64,000 nt of DNA from Dyadobacter endophyticus (GTDB taxonomy: Bacteria > Bacteroidota > Bacteroidia > Cytophagales > Spirosomataceae): the NCBI RefSeq assembly GCF_014641595.1, contig NZ_BMIA01000001.1, positions 1,302,001-1,366,000 on the forward strand, given 5' to 3'. Shown here in pieces: positions 55,624 through 64,000 of the stretch; the stretch's first letter is position 1, and every line of letters starts with the position of its first letter. Position numbers and translations under genes: made by a program. The notes under the pieces are model-generated. The model was given only the letters and a program-made list of their open reading frames with translations. It ran no database searches and had not been told where the DNA came from.

Positions 55624-58600
55624 TTAGAAATTAAAATTTAACCCGCAGGAATAGGTGCGCTGGAAAGGGTAGGCCGCATTTCCAAATGATTCGGGATCCA
55701 GGCTGACTTTGAGGTGGGATATTTCAAAAATGTTTTCTACGCTAATGTAAAAACGGACTTTATCCAGTTTTGCCTTCCTGAGAAGCGTTTGCGGCAGGCT
55801 GTATCCGAGCGTGAGGTTTTTCAGGCGGGCGTAGGCAGCATTTTGCATATAGCGCTTGTTCGGTATCCCCAGTTGCTCCATATTGTCCTCGGCAGCATAG
55901 GCACGCAGAGCGGGAAAATAGGCGCCGGGGTTTTCGGGTGTCCAGTGATCCATGTTCTGTACGGTCACATTGGTCCACGGCTGAGAATACACACCCCAGA
56001 AATAGATATTGGAGCCGCCGGGATACCAGTCGCGCTTGCCGATTCCCTGCACAAACGCGCGGATGTCAAATCCTTTCCAGCCTCCCGACAGATCGATTCC
56101 GTAGGACAGGCGTGGACTGGTGTTACCAATTTTGTACAAGTCGCCGGGATTATCGACAGTGCTGTTGCCTTTGTCGACGACCCCGTCGTTGTTACGGTCT
56201 TTAAATTTGGGATCCCCCACAAAAAACTGATAAGATTGATCGTCGGTCCCCATTGCCCTTTGGTCGGGATGGTTTTTCAACTCTTCCTCATTCTGAAAAA
56301 AGCCTTCGATTTCCGCTCCCCAGATTTCACCGATCTGCTGGCCAACATAATAATTGCTGAGCAATCTGGTGGGGTTGTCAAACCGGGTGATTTTGGTACG
56401 GTTGTCGGCAAGCGATAAGTTCACATTGTAAAAAAACGGAGATCCGGCAAGTTGGCCCTTATCCCGCCAGTTTAGCCGGAGTTCCCATCCGTCGGTTTTA
56501 AGGTCACCGGCATTGACGCGCGGCACTCCGGTACCGAAAACGGCGGGAAGCGTCTTTCCGGCAATGAGCATATCCCTTGTGTAACGGGTATATTTATCGA
56601 AATTGAATTCGAGCCTATTGCTGAAAAAGGCCACATCGACGCCCGCGTTAAGGGTGGAAATTGTCTCCCAGCTGAAATTATCGGATACCGCACCAGGCGC
56701 ATTTACGGTCGTGGGACGTCCGGTTCCCAGTACCTGCCCTGCCTGTGAGCTGGTCATGGTAGGGATATAGTCGTAATTTCCTACCGCACTCTGGTTCCCC
56801 AAGGAGCCGTATGAGCCTCTTATTTTAAACAAATCCAGCTTTAAGGCATTTCTTACAGGGGTGAAAAACCGCTCTTCCGATATCACCCATCCCGCGGAAG
56901 CCGACGGAAAGAAACCCCATCTTCTGTTTTCGGGGAACCGGGATGTACCATCATACCTTCCGTTCAATTCCAGCAGGTAGCGGTTTTTGTAATTGTAGGC
57001 CAATCTGTAAAATAGCCCCCGAAGCGCGTAATCACCGATATTCTCTGATACCTGCATGGTGCCCGTGCTCAATCCTATCGATGGAAGTGCATTGGCAATA
57101 AGGTTGTTGCGTCGCGCGGTGTAGGTTTTTGCAATCCTGTATTCCTGGTTATAACCAACAAGCCCCTGAATGAAATGACTTCCGATATTTTTATGAAAAT
57201 CGGTATAGAGGTTGTATACCGTATAATTGGTATTGGTGCTGCTATTCTGTGCCCAGGTGGTAGTGCTGCCGGCAAACGCCACCGGGTTGTTGGGTCCTGT
57301 TTTGTATCCTATCGGGATGTCAAATGAGTTTGTAAAAGATGCTCCGCGCCTGAATGTGGCTTCGCCTTTCACATCCCACACGTCTTTGATCAATGCGGCA
57401 TTAAAAGAAAAAGTAGTCTGAAAATCATTGGTTTTGGTTTCAGCCCTACCGCCTTCCGCTAACCTCCCCAATAAACCGGCGCCTGCGGAGGTCCAGCTTC
57501 CATCAGGATTTTTAGGAACGTCCAGCGAGCTGGTCCTGTTTACATTCCAGAAGAAATCACCATTGATAAATACCGGCGTATCATAGTTGCTTCCCGTCAA
57601 AAGGGTGTTGTTAGAGAATGTAAGCCATTTGGTTGCGTTCAAATCTACTTTTCCGCGTGCATTATAGCGGTGATAGACGTCGTTCCCGTAGCGTAGCATC
57701 CCATCCTGCCGGTAATAGTCACCTGAAAAATAGTAGCTTACCTTATCTGATTTTTTTGATAAGCTTAAATTGGTATTATAGGTAGGCGCATTGCTCAGAT
57801 ACGCCTCTTTCATCCAGTCGGTGGCGCCATAATAAGCCCAATTGGCCGGATTGGTGGGATTGGGAATCACGGCTGGCAATGAGGGATTGGCCGACCGCTC
57901 TTTCGCATACTCGCGTACTGCATCCGGGAACAGGTTGTAAAGAGGTACTGCCGCATCGTGTTTGTATTGCATCACGAGGTATGGATCGGTTACCAGTTCC
58001 GGCAATTTCCCTACCGTTCTGATCGCCATATTGGCATTGAGGGTAACGTTCATTTTGTTGCCTTTGGCTGTCTTGGTGGTAATAAGCACCACCCCAAAAG
58101 CGGCACGGGCACCGTAAATGGCTGCCGCGGCGGCATCTTTTAAAACCGACACTATCTCAATGTCGTTGGGATTGAACGATGCGATTTCGCTCATCGTGAA
58201 TGGCACATTGTCGACCAGTATTAACGGCTCGCCACCATTGATGCTGGTAAAACCACGGATGTTGAAACTGGCGGCGGTAGTAGCCCGCCCGTTACTTAGC
58301 GCGATATTCAGGTTTGGAATCAACCCCTGCAATCCCGCGCCAAGACTTGTAAGCGGCCGGCTTTCCAGCTGCTGCGCTGTAACAGCGTCCACGGCACCGG
58401 TAAGATTTGCCTTTTTCTGAACACCGAACCCAACCACGACAACCTCATTCAGGTTTTTGTCCCCGGGAACCAGGCTAATCCGCAGCTGGCCGGCGGCAGG
58501 CGCCTTTACTTCCTGGGTTATGTAACCGATGAAAGAGATGACGAGGATTGAATTTTCGGTAACCTCAATAGCAAACCTGCCGTCCTCGTCGCTCGTTGTA

Positions 58601-59067
58601 CCCGAGTTGCTGCCTTTTACACGGATATTAGCTCCTGGTAGTGGCTCTCCCGTCTCATTCCTGATTTCTCCTTTCAATAGATCGGGCAAGCTGGCCGGGC
58701 TGAGAGAGCTGATCACCACCAGGTTGTTGTTGAGGACTTTATAGTAAAGTGAGCTGTTTTTCAACGCGTTGTCCAATACATGCTGAATAGATTGATTTTC
58801 AACTTCGACATCTACTCTGGCATTTTTCGGCAGCTTCGTGTCCTCGTACAAAAAACGGTAATCGGTCTGCCTTTGAAGCATGGAAAACAGCTGCTTCAAT
58901 TCTATATTTTTAGCTTTAATGCTAACCTTGTTCTGTCCGTAGCCTATTGCAGAGACTTGCAAACACACTACAATCGACAGTATTGCAGTTAAATTCATGA
59001 CAATGAGCAGTTTGCGAAATTTGGCATGGTTATCCCATAACGATTGGGGCACAATCATTTTTTTCAT
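55624..59067 (-). CDS. SusC/RagA-type TonB-dependent transporter
   Basis: Outer-membrane importer of about 1147 residues from ATG 59067 (MKKMIVPQSLWDNHAKF, a usual start form). The frame is open to 59187, but that stretch contains a perfect hairpin and is better read as leader. In order: signal segment (LLIVMNLTAILSIVVCLQVSA), STN domain (LKQLFSMLQRQTDYRFLYED), carboxypeptidase-regulatory-like domain, VVVVGFGVQKKANLTGAVD signature, plug with YGARAAFGVVLITTKTAKG, and the barrel ending CGLNFNF. Regulated by the FecR and sigma pair encoded upstream. The SusD gene follows 20 bases on. Confidence 0.94.
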   Translation of the reverse strand: MKKMIVPQSLWDNHAKFRKLLIVMNLTAILSIVVCLQVSAIGYGQNKVSIKAKNIELKQLFSMLQRQTDYRFLYEDTKLPKNARVDVEVENQSIQHVLDNALKNSSLYYKVLNNNLVVISSLSPASLPDLLKGEIRNETGEPLPGANIRVKGSNSGTTSDEDGRFAIEVTENSILVISFIGYITQEVKAPAAGQLRISLVPGDKNLNEVVVVGFGVQKKANLTGAVDAVTAQQLESRPLTSLGAGLQGLIPNLNIALSNGRATTAASFNIRGFTSINGGEPLILVDNVPFTMSEIASFNPNDIEIVSVLKDAAAAAIYGARAAFGVVLITTKTAKGNKMNVTLNANMAIRTVGKLPELVTDPYLVMQYKHDAAVPLYNLFPDAVREYAKERSANPSLPAVIPNPTNPANWAYYGATDWMKEAYLSNAPTYNTNLSLSKKSDKVSYYFSGDYYRQDGMLRYGNDVYHRYNARGKVDLNATKWLTFSNNTLLTGSNYDTPVFINGDFFWNVNRTSSLDVPKNPDGSWTSAGAGLLGRLAEGGRAETKTNDFQTTFSFNAALIKDVWDVKGEATFRRGASFTNSFDIPIGYKTGPNNPVAFAGSTTTWAQNSSTNTNYTVYNLYTDFHKNIGSHFIQGLVGYNQEYRIAKTYTARRNNLIANALPSIGLSTGTMQVSENIGDYALRGLFYRLAYNYKNRYLLELNGRYDGTSRFPENRRWGFFPSASAGWVISEERFFTPVRNALKLDLFKIRGSYGSLGNQSAVGNYDYIPTMTSSQAGQVLGTGRPTTVNAPGAVSDNFSWETISTLNAGVDVAFFSNRLEFNFDKYTRYTRDMLIAGKTLPAVFGTGVPRVNAGDLKTDGWELRLNWRDKGQLAGSPFFYNVNLSLADNRTKITRFDNPTRLLSNYYVGQQIGEIWGAEIEGFFQNEEELKNHPDQRAMGTDDQSYQFFVGDPKFKDRNNDGVVDKGNSTVDNPGDLYKIGNTSPRLSYGIDLSGGWKGFDIRAFVQGIGKRDWYPGGSNIYFWGVYSQPWTNVTVQNMDHWTPENPGAYFPALRAYAAEDNMEQLGIPNKRYMQNAAYARLKNLTLGYSLPQTLLRKAKLDKVRFYISVENIFEISHLKVSLDPESFGNAAYPFQRTYSCGLNFNF

Positions 59068-59153
59068 AATTTTACAGTCCTTAAAGTTTAATAAATGATA
59101 CAGACGTCCGCTCAAAGAAGTATTGTATCGTTTTTTGAAATGATTAAGCATTG

Positions 59154-59177
59154 AAAGAGATGTTAGCGCATCTCTTT
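59154..59177 (-). other. Leader hairpin before the third susC
   Basis: A perfect 9-bp inverted repeat, aaagagatg at 59154-59162 with catctcttt at 59169-59177 and a 6-base loop. It lies between the FecR stop (59227) and the preferred SusC start (59067). The other two SusC genes also have a hairpin in the same position. Confidence 0.45.
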
Positions 59178-59226
59178 TTTTGTGCAAAAGGGCGGGTCAG
59201 CGTTTAGCCATAGGGTAGGGTTTAGG

Positions 59227-60366
59227 TTATTTAATGATTATGGTCCTTCCATTCTGTTCAAAATGGAAAGGAATGATCAGCTGCAATGCCCGGAGCGCTT
59301 CCTCTATCCCTTCATTGTTGAAAACGCCGGAGAATTTTCTTTGCCTCAGTTCCTGGTCATTAATCTGAATATCAACATTGTACCATTTTTCCATTTTGTC
59401 GATCACCTCCGTAAAAGGTTCATTGTCGAACACGAGTACATTGCTCACCCATGATACTTCCGGTATCACGTTCGCCAGCGAGCTTTCTTTTAAAGCTGAG
59501 ATCCGGTAATGGGCTTTGGTTTTCGGAATATGCTCTTTTACGCGTTCTGCGGCAACGGGGTGTAACGCAGGATCTGTTTCAGCATCGCCGAGGTCTATCG
59601 TGATCTTTTCATTCGGCTTCAACTGTATTTTGTGGTCGGGTCGGGCGAGCTCGGTAAGCTCCACCGATCCTCGGATCAGGGAAGTCTCAACTTGATCGCT
59701 TTTAGGGTAACTCCTAACATTAAACGCAGTGCCCTTGACGAGAATGTTTACACCCCTGGCGTGCACGGTCAGCGGCACGTTGGCGTTGTGGGCCACATCA
59801 AAGAAAGCTTCTCCGGTGAGGGTAATTTCTCTTTTATATTTCCCGAAATCATTGTTGTAGGTCAGCCGACTTTCACCGTTGAGCCATACGCAGGTGCCAT
59901 CCGGCAGTATTTTTTTCAGGCGTTTGCCGCGTACCGTTTGCAACACCAGGTTTTGCGGCTTTATTTCCGGGGAGACGACTGCCTGATCCTGTTTTCTGCT
60001 CCATCCGGTATAGTAAATTGCAGAAGTGGCTACGAGCAGGATGCTGGCCGCAATGGATAGCCACCTTCCGTGTTTGGTATATTTGAAAGCGAAGGGCTTA
60101 CGAGGGCGTGGTGCGTGCAAATTTTCCCAATTTCCTTCGGGCAACTCGTCTTCCAGCTTTTGCCGGAGATTTTGCCAGGCTTTGTGCTTGTCACCCGCGT
60201 CTGTTCTGACAGGTTGGGAGCGTTGAAAATAGAAACTGTATAGCTCGACCTTATGGGCCAGTTCGGGGTCATTTTTCAAGTGACCATCCAATAATGTAAT
60301 TTCTTCCTGGGTGGCCTCTCCGGCGAGCTTTCGCGCAATCAGTTTCCAGATTTGATCGTTTGTCAT
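59227..60366 (-). CDS. FecR-family anti-sigma factor
   Basis: A 379-residue inner-membrane anti-sigma factor. The cytoplasmic N-terminal domain (WKLIARKLAGEATQEEITLLDGHL) precedes one transmembrane helix (WLSIAASILLVATSAIYYTGW, about 100-120). The periplasmic FecR domain (KKILPDGTCVWLNGESRLTY, GEAFFDVAHNANVPLTV) and a C-terminal DUF4974-like domain (EPFTEVIDKMEKWYNVDIQIND) follow. It lies 83 bases after the sigma gene and 160 bases before the SusC start. Confidence 0.94.
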   Translation of the reverse strand: MTNDQIWKLIARKLAGEATQEEITLLDGHLKNDPELAHKVELYSFYFQRSQPVRTDAGDKHKAWQNLRQKLEDELPEGNWENLHAPRPRKPFAFKYTKHGRWLSIAASILLVATSAIYYTGWSRKQDQAVVSPEIKPQNLVLQTVRGKRLKKILPDGTCVWLNGESRLTYNNDFGKYKREITLTGEAFFDVAHNANVPLTVHARGVNILVKGTAFNVRSYPKSDQVETSLIRGSVELTELARPDHKIQLKPNEKITIDLGDAETDPALHPVAAERVKEHIPKTKAHYRISALKESSLANVIPEVSWVSNVLVFDNEPFTEVIDKMEKWYNVDIQINDQELRQRKFSGVFNNEGIEEALRALQLIIPFHFEQNGRTIIIK

Positions 60367-60449
60367 TGGTGTTAGTTCAGATAGGGCCTCTGAACTAAGG
60401 ATCCAAAAACGGAGAGGATCACCTAAGCGTCGGGAGATTTTTTTAAAAT

Positions 60450-61007
60450 TTATTGATTCAGCAGAAAACCAATGGACTCGGTGATTTTTTTTGTCGCGAT
60501 AGCCATTTGAGCGTCAATCGTTTTGACTGAAATATCCAAGATTTGGGCAATCTCTTTGTATTTAAGGCCGTCCTCGCGAACCATCTTAAAAATAACCTTG
60601 CATTTGGGAGGCAAGCTTTCAATCGCGCGCTCAATCTGCCTGACAGTTTCGTCAGAGATCAGTAGTTCTTCGGGAGATGGCGTGCTGGTTACTTCATGAT
60701 CAATCACTAAATCGTCCCAGCTGGTATCATACCTGCGGTTGTCGCGAGCGACTGTTTTGAGTGAAAGGTTTTTTGTTGACACATACAGGTAGACCTGCAC
60801 ATTATTGACTTCCGGTAACCGGCCGCGGTTACGCCATAGGTTGACAAAAGTATCGAGTACAACTTCCTCGGCAGTCTCCTTGTTTTTGAGAATCGCATAT
60901 GCACATGCAAGCAAAAAGTCATAGAGATGAAAAAACAGATTCCGGAAGGCTGATTGGTCGTCAAACAGGGCGATTCGTTCAGTCCAATATCGAAGCTGTT
61001 CCTTCAT
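60450..61007 (-). CDS. ECF RNA polymerase sigma factor (Bacteroidota SusCD-linked type)
   Basis: A 185-residue ECF sigma factor. Region 2 includes FFHLYDFLLACAYAILKNKETAEEVVLDTFVNLWRNRGRL, and region 4 MVREDGLKYKEIAQILDISVKTIDAQMAIATKK. It heads the minus-strand unit with FecR, SusC, SusD and metallophosphoesterase genes. Upstream 61008-61261 is a gene-free, AT-rich stretch (notably 61154-61198) likely to hold its promoter, though no clean -33/-7 pair was found there. Confidence 0.94.
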   Translation of the reverse strand: MKEQLRYWTERIALFDDQSAFRNLFFHLYDFLLACAYAILKNKETAEEVVLDTFVNLWRNRGRLPEVNNVQVYLYVSTKNLSLKTVARDNRRYDTSWDDLVIDHEVTSTPSPEELLISDETVRQIERAIESLPPKCKVIFKMVREDGLKYKEIAQILDISVKTIDAQMAIATKKITESIGFLLNQ

Positions 61008-61261
61008 CGGAGACGGGTTTAGTATATATTAACGATAGACTGGGTTTGTATCCGTTGCTTGGCATGTTTTGCGGAATTATCGTAGTATACAGCTGTTTAT
61101 TACGGTATTTTCCCGTTGCACTAATCGTTTGTGATGTCTTCCTATGAGCTAGATATTGTCCTGTAAATATATATTTAACTTTTAAATTTTAAAAAAGCGT
61201 GTCTATAAAGTAATGATTTTTTAAAAACTGCCTCTACGTGGATTTCCCAGTCTGAGCTGTA

Positions 61262-62999
61262 TCAAATCACCTTATCCATTTCCGGTTGAAAAGGTTGATT
61301 ATAAAACCGCCTGCCTTTGTTTTTATAAAGCGCATTGGCCACTGCGCCAAACACGGGTGGGAACGGAGGCTCGCCCAGGCCGGTCGGATCTATGTCGTTT
61401 TGCACAAAGTGGACTTCTATCTTTTTCGGAGCTTCGTTATGCCGAATAATGCGGTAACTGTTAAAATTGCTTTGCTGCGGGGTGCCGTCCTTGTGGGTTA
61501 AAGCACCGTAAAACGCATTGCCAATCCCATCTACTACCGCTCCTTGAACCATATTTGTTGCGGCATCCGGGTTTACGACGATACCACAGTCCATCGCGCT
61601 AAACACGCGCTCTACATACGGTTGGTCGTTCCGGGTCACCATGTCCACCACATGGGCCGCGTAGGAATTGTGGCAGAAGTAAGCGGCCACACCCCGGTTG
61701 TATTTCTCATTACCCGGCTTGCCCCAGTTGGATTTGTCACGAACCAGTTTCAGCACGCCGGCGTACCGGTCGGCGTCGTACTCGTTGTTTTTGCCTACCG
61801 GATTTTCTTTGGCCCTTTTCAAAAGCGCTAACCTGAACTCAATCGGGTCTTTGCCCATAGCTTCGGCCACTTCATCCAGAAATGATTGCTCAGCGGCGGC
61901 GTTGAAATTCGAACGAGGTGCCCTGAAAGCGCCTATTGTGATATTGGACGCGATCTGCCAGCCTTCGGCCAGGTAGTTATCTACTGCTCCGGCTGGGAAA
62001 CGGTTGGCATGCACCGGATGCTCAGGGATACCGCCTCCTTTGACGTGGAAGGCAATCAGGTTTTTGTCCGCATCCAGGGCCGCCCGATAAGTGGCCGTGT
62101 ACATCGGCCGGTAAATGCCGTAGGTCATATCGTCCTCACGGGTGTACATAAGTTTCACCGGCGCTTTCACCTTTCTGGAAATCAGGGCTGCTTCGGAGAG
62201 GTAATGTCCGTAGGCCCTGCGACCAAAGCCGCCGCCCATGCGGGTCATTTGTATTTCAATTTTTTCGGGAGGAAGGTTCAAGATCTTTGCGAGCGTAGGC
62301 TCGATCCACCCGGGCGCTTGCAATGGCCCCACCAGGAGTGCTTTTTCCTCGGTAACATGGGCGAAGAAATTCATCGGTTCCATGCAGTTGTGGGCAAGAA
62401 ATGGCGCATTGTAGGTGCGCTCGATTACTTGTGCCGCATTCTTGAAAGCCGTTTCAGGGTCACCGTCTTTTCTCAACTGCTGGGCAGGCTTTTTGGCATA
62501 CTCCTGCATCTGCTCCATTTGCTTGCTTGTGCTTTCAAGCGCCCCCGGAACGACGACCTCACGTTTGCCGCTTCTGCCTGCCATGGTGTCTTTGATCTCA
62601 CCTGCTGGTTCCCAGTTGGTGATCAGCTTTTTGCGGGCATTCATGACCTCCCAGGTGCTATTACCCACCACTACCAGCAGTTCATTGAATGTGCGGGTGT
62701 CGAACCCGCCCTGCTCAAAGCCCTCTTCGTATAATTTCAGGCTGAAAACGTCTTTAATGCCCGGCATTTTGAGCGTTTCCGCGGCATCAAAGGATTTTAG
62801 TTTCATTCCAAATGCCGGCGGGTGCTGGATCATCGCGATCAGCATGCCATCCACCCGGTAGTCCAGTCCAAAAACCGGCTTCCCGGTGACGATCTTTTGC
62901 CCTTCTACATTTTTTTGATGTTCTGACAATGGTAAAATCTTTGGGTGCTTTCAGTTGCAGGTCTTTCGGTACAGGCAGGGTGGCCGCTTTGGTGGCCAT
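61262..62999 (-). pseudogene. Decayed molybdopterin subunit gene (iorB-like)
   Basis: The last 555 codons still encode most of an IorB large subunit: VTGKPVFGLDY, AHNCMEPMNF, MGGGFGRRAYG, AFRAPRSNFNAAAEQSFLDEVAEAMGKDP and GLGEPPFPPVFGAVANALY. Upstream, YGDMATKAATLPVPKDLQLK belongs to the same protein but is in another frame. The two join if one A is restored to a run of seven A on the minus strand near 62919-62925. Before that, a TAA interrupts, and the first about 190 residues (Tat signal and N-terminal domain) are missing. No small Fe-S subunit gene lies nearby. The intact counterpart of this gene type is at 33949-36240. Confidence 0.85.
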
Positions 63000-63262
63000 G
63001 TCGCCATATTATTCGGTTGTCGAATTCATCGTATTCAGCACGCCGCCATGCCGATAGGCAATGCGAGAGGGAAAAGTTAAGTTACGAAGTTTCCCTTTTT
63101 GCTTAGAACAGATTGTATACAAATTCATGATTCTTCTACCAATATTCCTGATTTGCCAGCCCCGACTATTGACGAGTCTTTTTTACCGCCGGATATGCCT
63201 GGTTCGGAAGCAACATTGTCCACTTTACTTATTTGCTGATGGGTCGGCAAATAGGCCTCCGA
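63000..63262. other. Gene-poor stretch with iorB residue
   Basis: On the minus strand 63000-63060 still reads faintly like iorB (RHGGVLNTMNSTTE before a stop). Beyond 63060 nothing coding was recognised on either strand up to the promoter candidate of the next gene. Confidence 0.45.
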
Positions 63263-63270
63263 TACTTTTG
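63263..63270 (+). promoter_or_regulatory. -7 promoter box for the epoxide hydrolase-like gene
   Basis: TACTTTTG is an exact TAnnTTTG match 33 bases before the ATG at 63304. A TTTG at 63232-63235 lies 27 bases upstream, somewhat farther than the usual -33 distance. Confidence 0.4.
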
Positions 63271-63303
63271 AGCCAAGAATTAAAAAACTCAAACAGTAGG
63301 ACA

Positions 63304-64000
63304 ATGAAAACGCAAATAACCGCCCTTATGGGTAAAACATTGATTGGCGCACTGCTATTTTCCGGTGCACCTGTATTTGCACAAAAAACGCCGGGCGACG
63401 GGGCGTCCGCCTCGATACGGCCCTACCATGTTAAGGTTTCCGAAGAAGCCGTGGCAGATCTCCGAAAACGTGTATTGAATACGCGCTGGGCTGAAAAAGA
63501 AACGGTGACGGACCGCTCCCAGGGTGTGCAATTGGCCAAAATGAAAGAACTGGTTGAATATTGGGGTAACGGTTACGACTGGCGAAAAGCAGAAGCCAGG
63601 CTCAACGCCTTGCCTCAGTTCATCACCAATATCGACGGAATCGACATTCAGTTTATCCATGTACGATCGAAAAATCCGAAGGCACTACCAATGGTCATCA
63701 CCCACGGATGGCCCGGTTCGGTCTTTGAGCTTTTGAAAATTATTGAACCACTTACAAACCCGGAGGCTTACGGCGGCAAGGCGGAAGATGCCTTTGACGT
63801 TGTGATTCCCTCCATGCCGGGCTACGGCTTCTCCGGCAAACCGACCGGTACAGGATGGGGTGCCGACCGCATCGGCCGGGCCTGGGATGTTTTGATGAAG
63901 CGATTAGGTTATAAAACGTATGTTTCGAGCGGTGGCGACTGGGGATCGGTAGTAGCCGACCGAATGGCCGCACAAAAACCCGAGGGTTTGTTAGGTATTC
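63304..64000 (+). CDS. Secreted epoxide hydrolase-like alpha/beta hydrolase, 3' end outside window
   Basis: The frame is open from ATG 63304 to the window edge (232 codons seen; family total about 400-430). A signal peptide (GKTLIGALLFSGAPVFAQ) is followed by the epoxide-hydrolase N-terminal lid domain (SIRPYHVKVSEEAVADLRKR and LAKMKELVEYWGNGYDW). The alpha/beta core then has the oxyanion motif THGWPGSVFE, PSMPGYGFS, and the nucleophile elbow GGDWGS with its catalytic Asp. The general base and acid lie beyond the window. Substrate unknown; export is unusual for this enzyme class. Confidence 0.9.
   Translation, partial: MKTQITALMGKTLIGALLFSGAPVFAQKTPGDGASASIRPYHVKVSEEAVADLRKRVLNTRWAEKETVTDRSQGVQLAKMKELVEYWGNGYDWRKAEARLNALPQFITNIDGIDIQFIHVRSKNPKALPMVITHGWPGSVFELLKIIEPLTNPEAYGGKAEDAFDVVIPSMPGYGFSGKPTGTGWGADRIGRAWDVLMKRLGYKTYVSSGGDWGSVVADRMAAQKPEGLLGI

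Noticed and set aside
59068..59187. N-terminal extension of the third SusC protein to 59187
   Set aside because: The stretch contains a perfect leader hairpin and no signal-like sequence, and the usual start form MKKMIVPQ lies at 59067.

Overview
The window looks like chromosomal DNA from a Bacteroidota bacterium, most likely a Cytophagales member close to Dyadobacter or Spirosoma. The evidence is three SusC/SusD outer-membrane pairs with FecR anti-sigma factors and ECF sigma factors, SusD lipoproteins, DUF4136 lipoproteins, AT-rich promoter matches of the TAnnTTTG type, and moderate GC coding sequence. The genus is an inference from gene content; no rRNA or tRNA gene was seen.

Layout. 1-5.9 kb: 3' end of a FecR gene, then a SusC/SusD pair. 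6.2-7.6 kb: two small lipoprotein genes, closed by a perfect bidirectional hairpin terminator. 7.6-10.4 kb (minus): a Tat-type exported protein of unknown function followed by an M19 dipeptidase. 10.5-11.3 kb: a remnant of a VOC-family gene and a CBS-pair protein. 11.4-25.9 kb: a complete, tightly packed 13-gene complex I operon (nuoA, B, CD fused, E-N) with an N7-type cysteine motif in NuoG, arranged as in E. coli. 26.1-33.3 kb: ECF sigma, FecR, SusC, SusD. 33.5-36.2 kb: a two-subunit Tat-exported molybdenum hydroxylase (IorA/IorB type). 36.3-37.9 kb (minus): a secreted orphan and a NYN/LOTUS protein. 37.9-41.8 kb (minus): a compact four-gene unit of acyl carrier protein, cytochrome P450, MBOAT acyltransferase and SGNH-like membrane protein. 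42.0-45.0 kb (minus): small secreted orphans and an unusual ECF sigma factor carrying hydrophobic segments and a C-terminal TonB-plug-like tail. 45.1-52.7 kb: M14 peptidase, SDR, broken glycosyltransferase, a di-heme peroxidase with imelysin-like N-terminus paired with a purple acid phosphatase, and a RibD-like reductase. 52.9-61.0 kb (minus): ECF sigma, FecR, SusC, SusD and a co-transcribed metallophosphoesterase. 61.3-63.0 kb (minus): a decayed iorB copy. 63.3 kb to the end: 5' part of a secreted epoxide hydrolase-like gene.

How the parts work together. The sigma/FecR/SusC/SusD sets are read as substrate-responsive nutrient uptake loci: outer-membrane binding signals through FecR to the ECF sigma factor, which raises SusCD expression. 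The complex I operon provides respiratory NADH oxidation and proton pumping. The most unusual unit is ACP-P450-MBOAT-SGNH. It has the carrier, MBOAT and SGNH/DltD-like parts of a Dlt-type envelope acylation machine, but a P450 in place of the adenylating ligase; its product is unknown.
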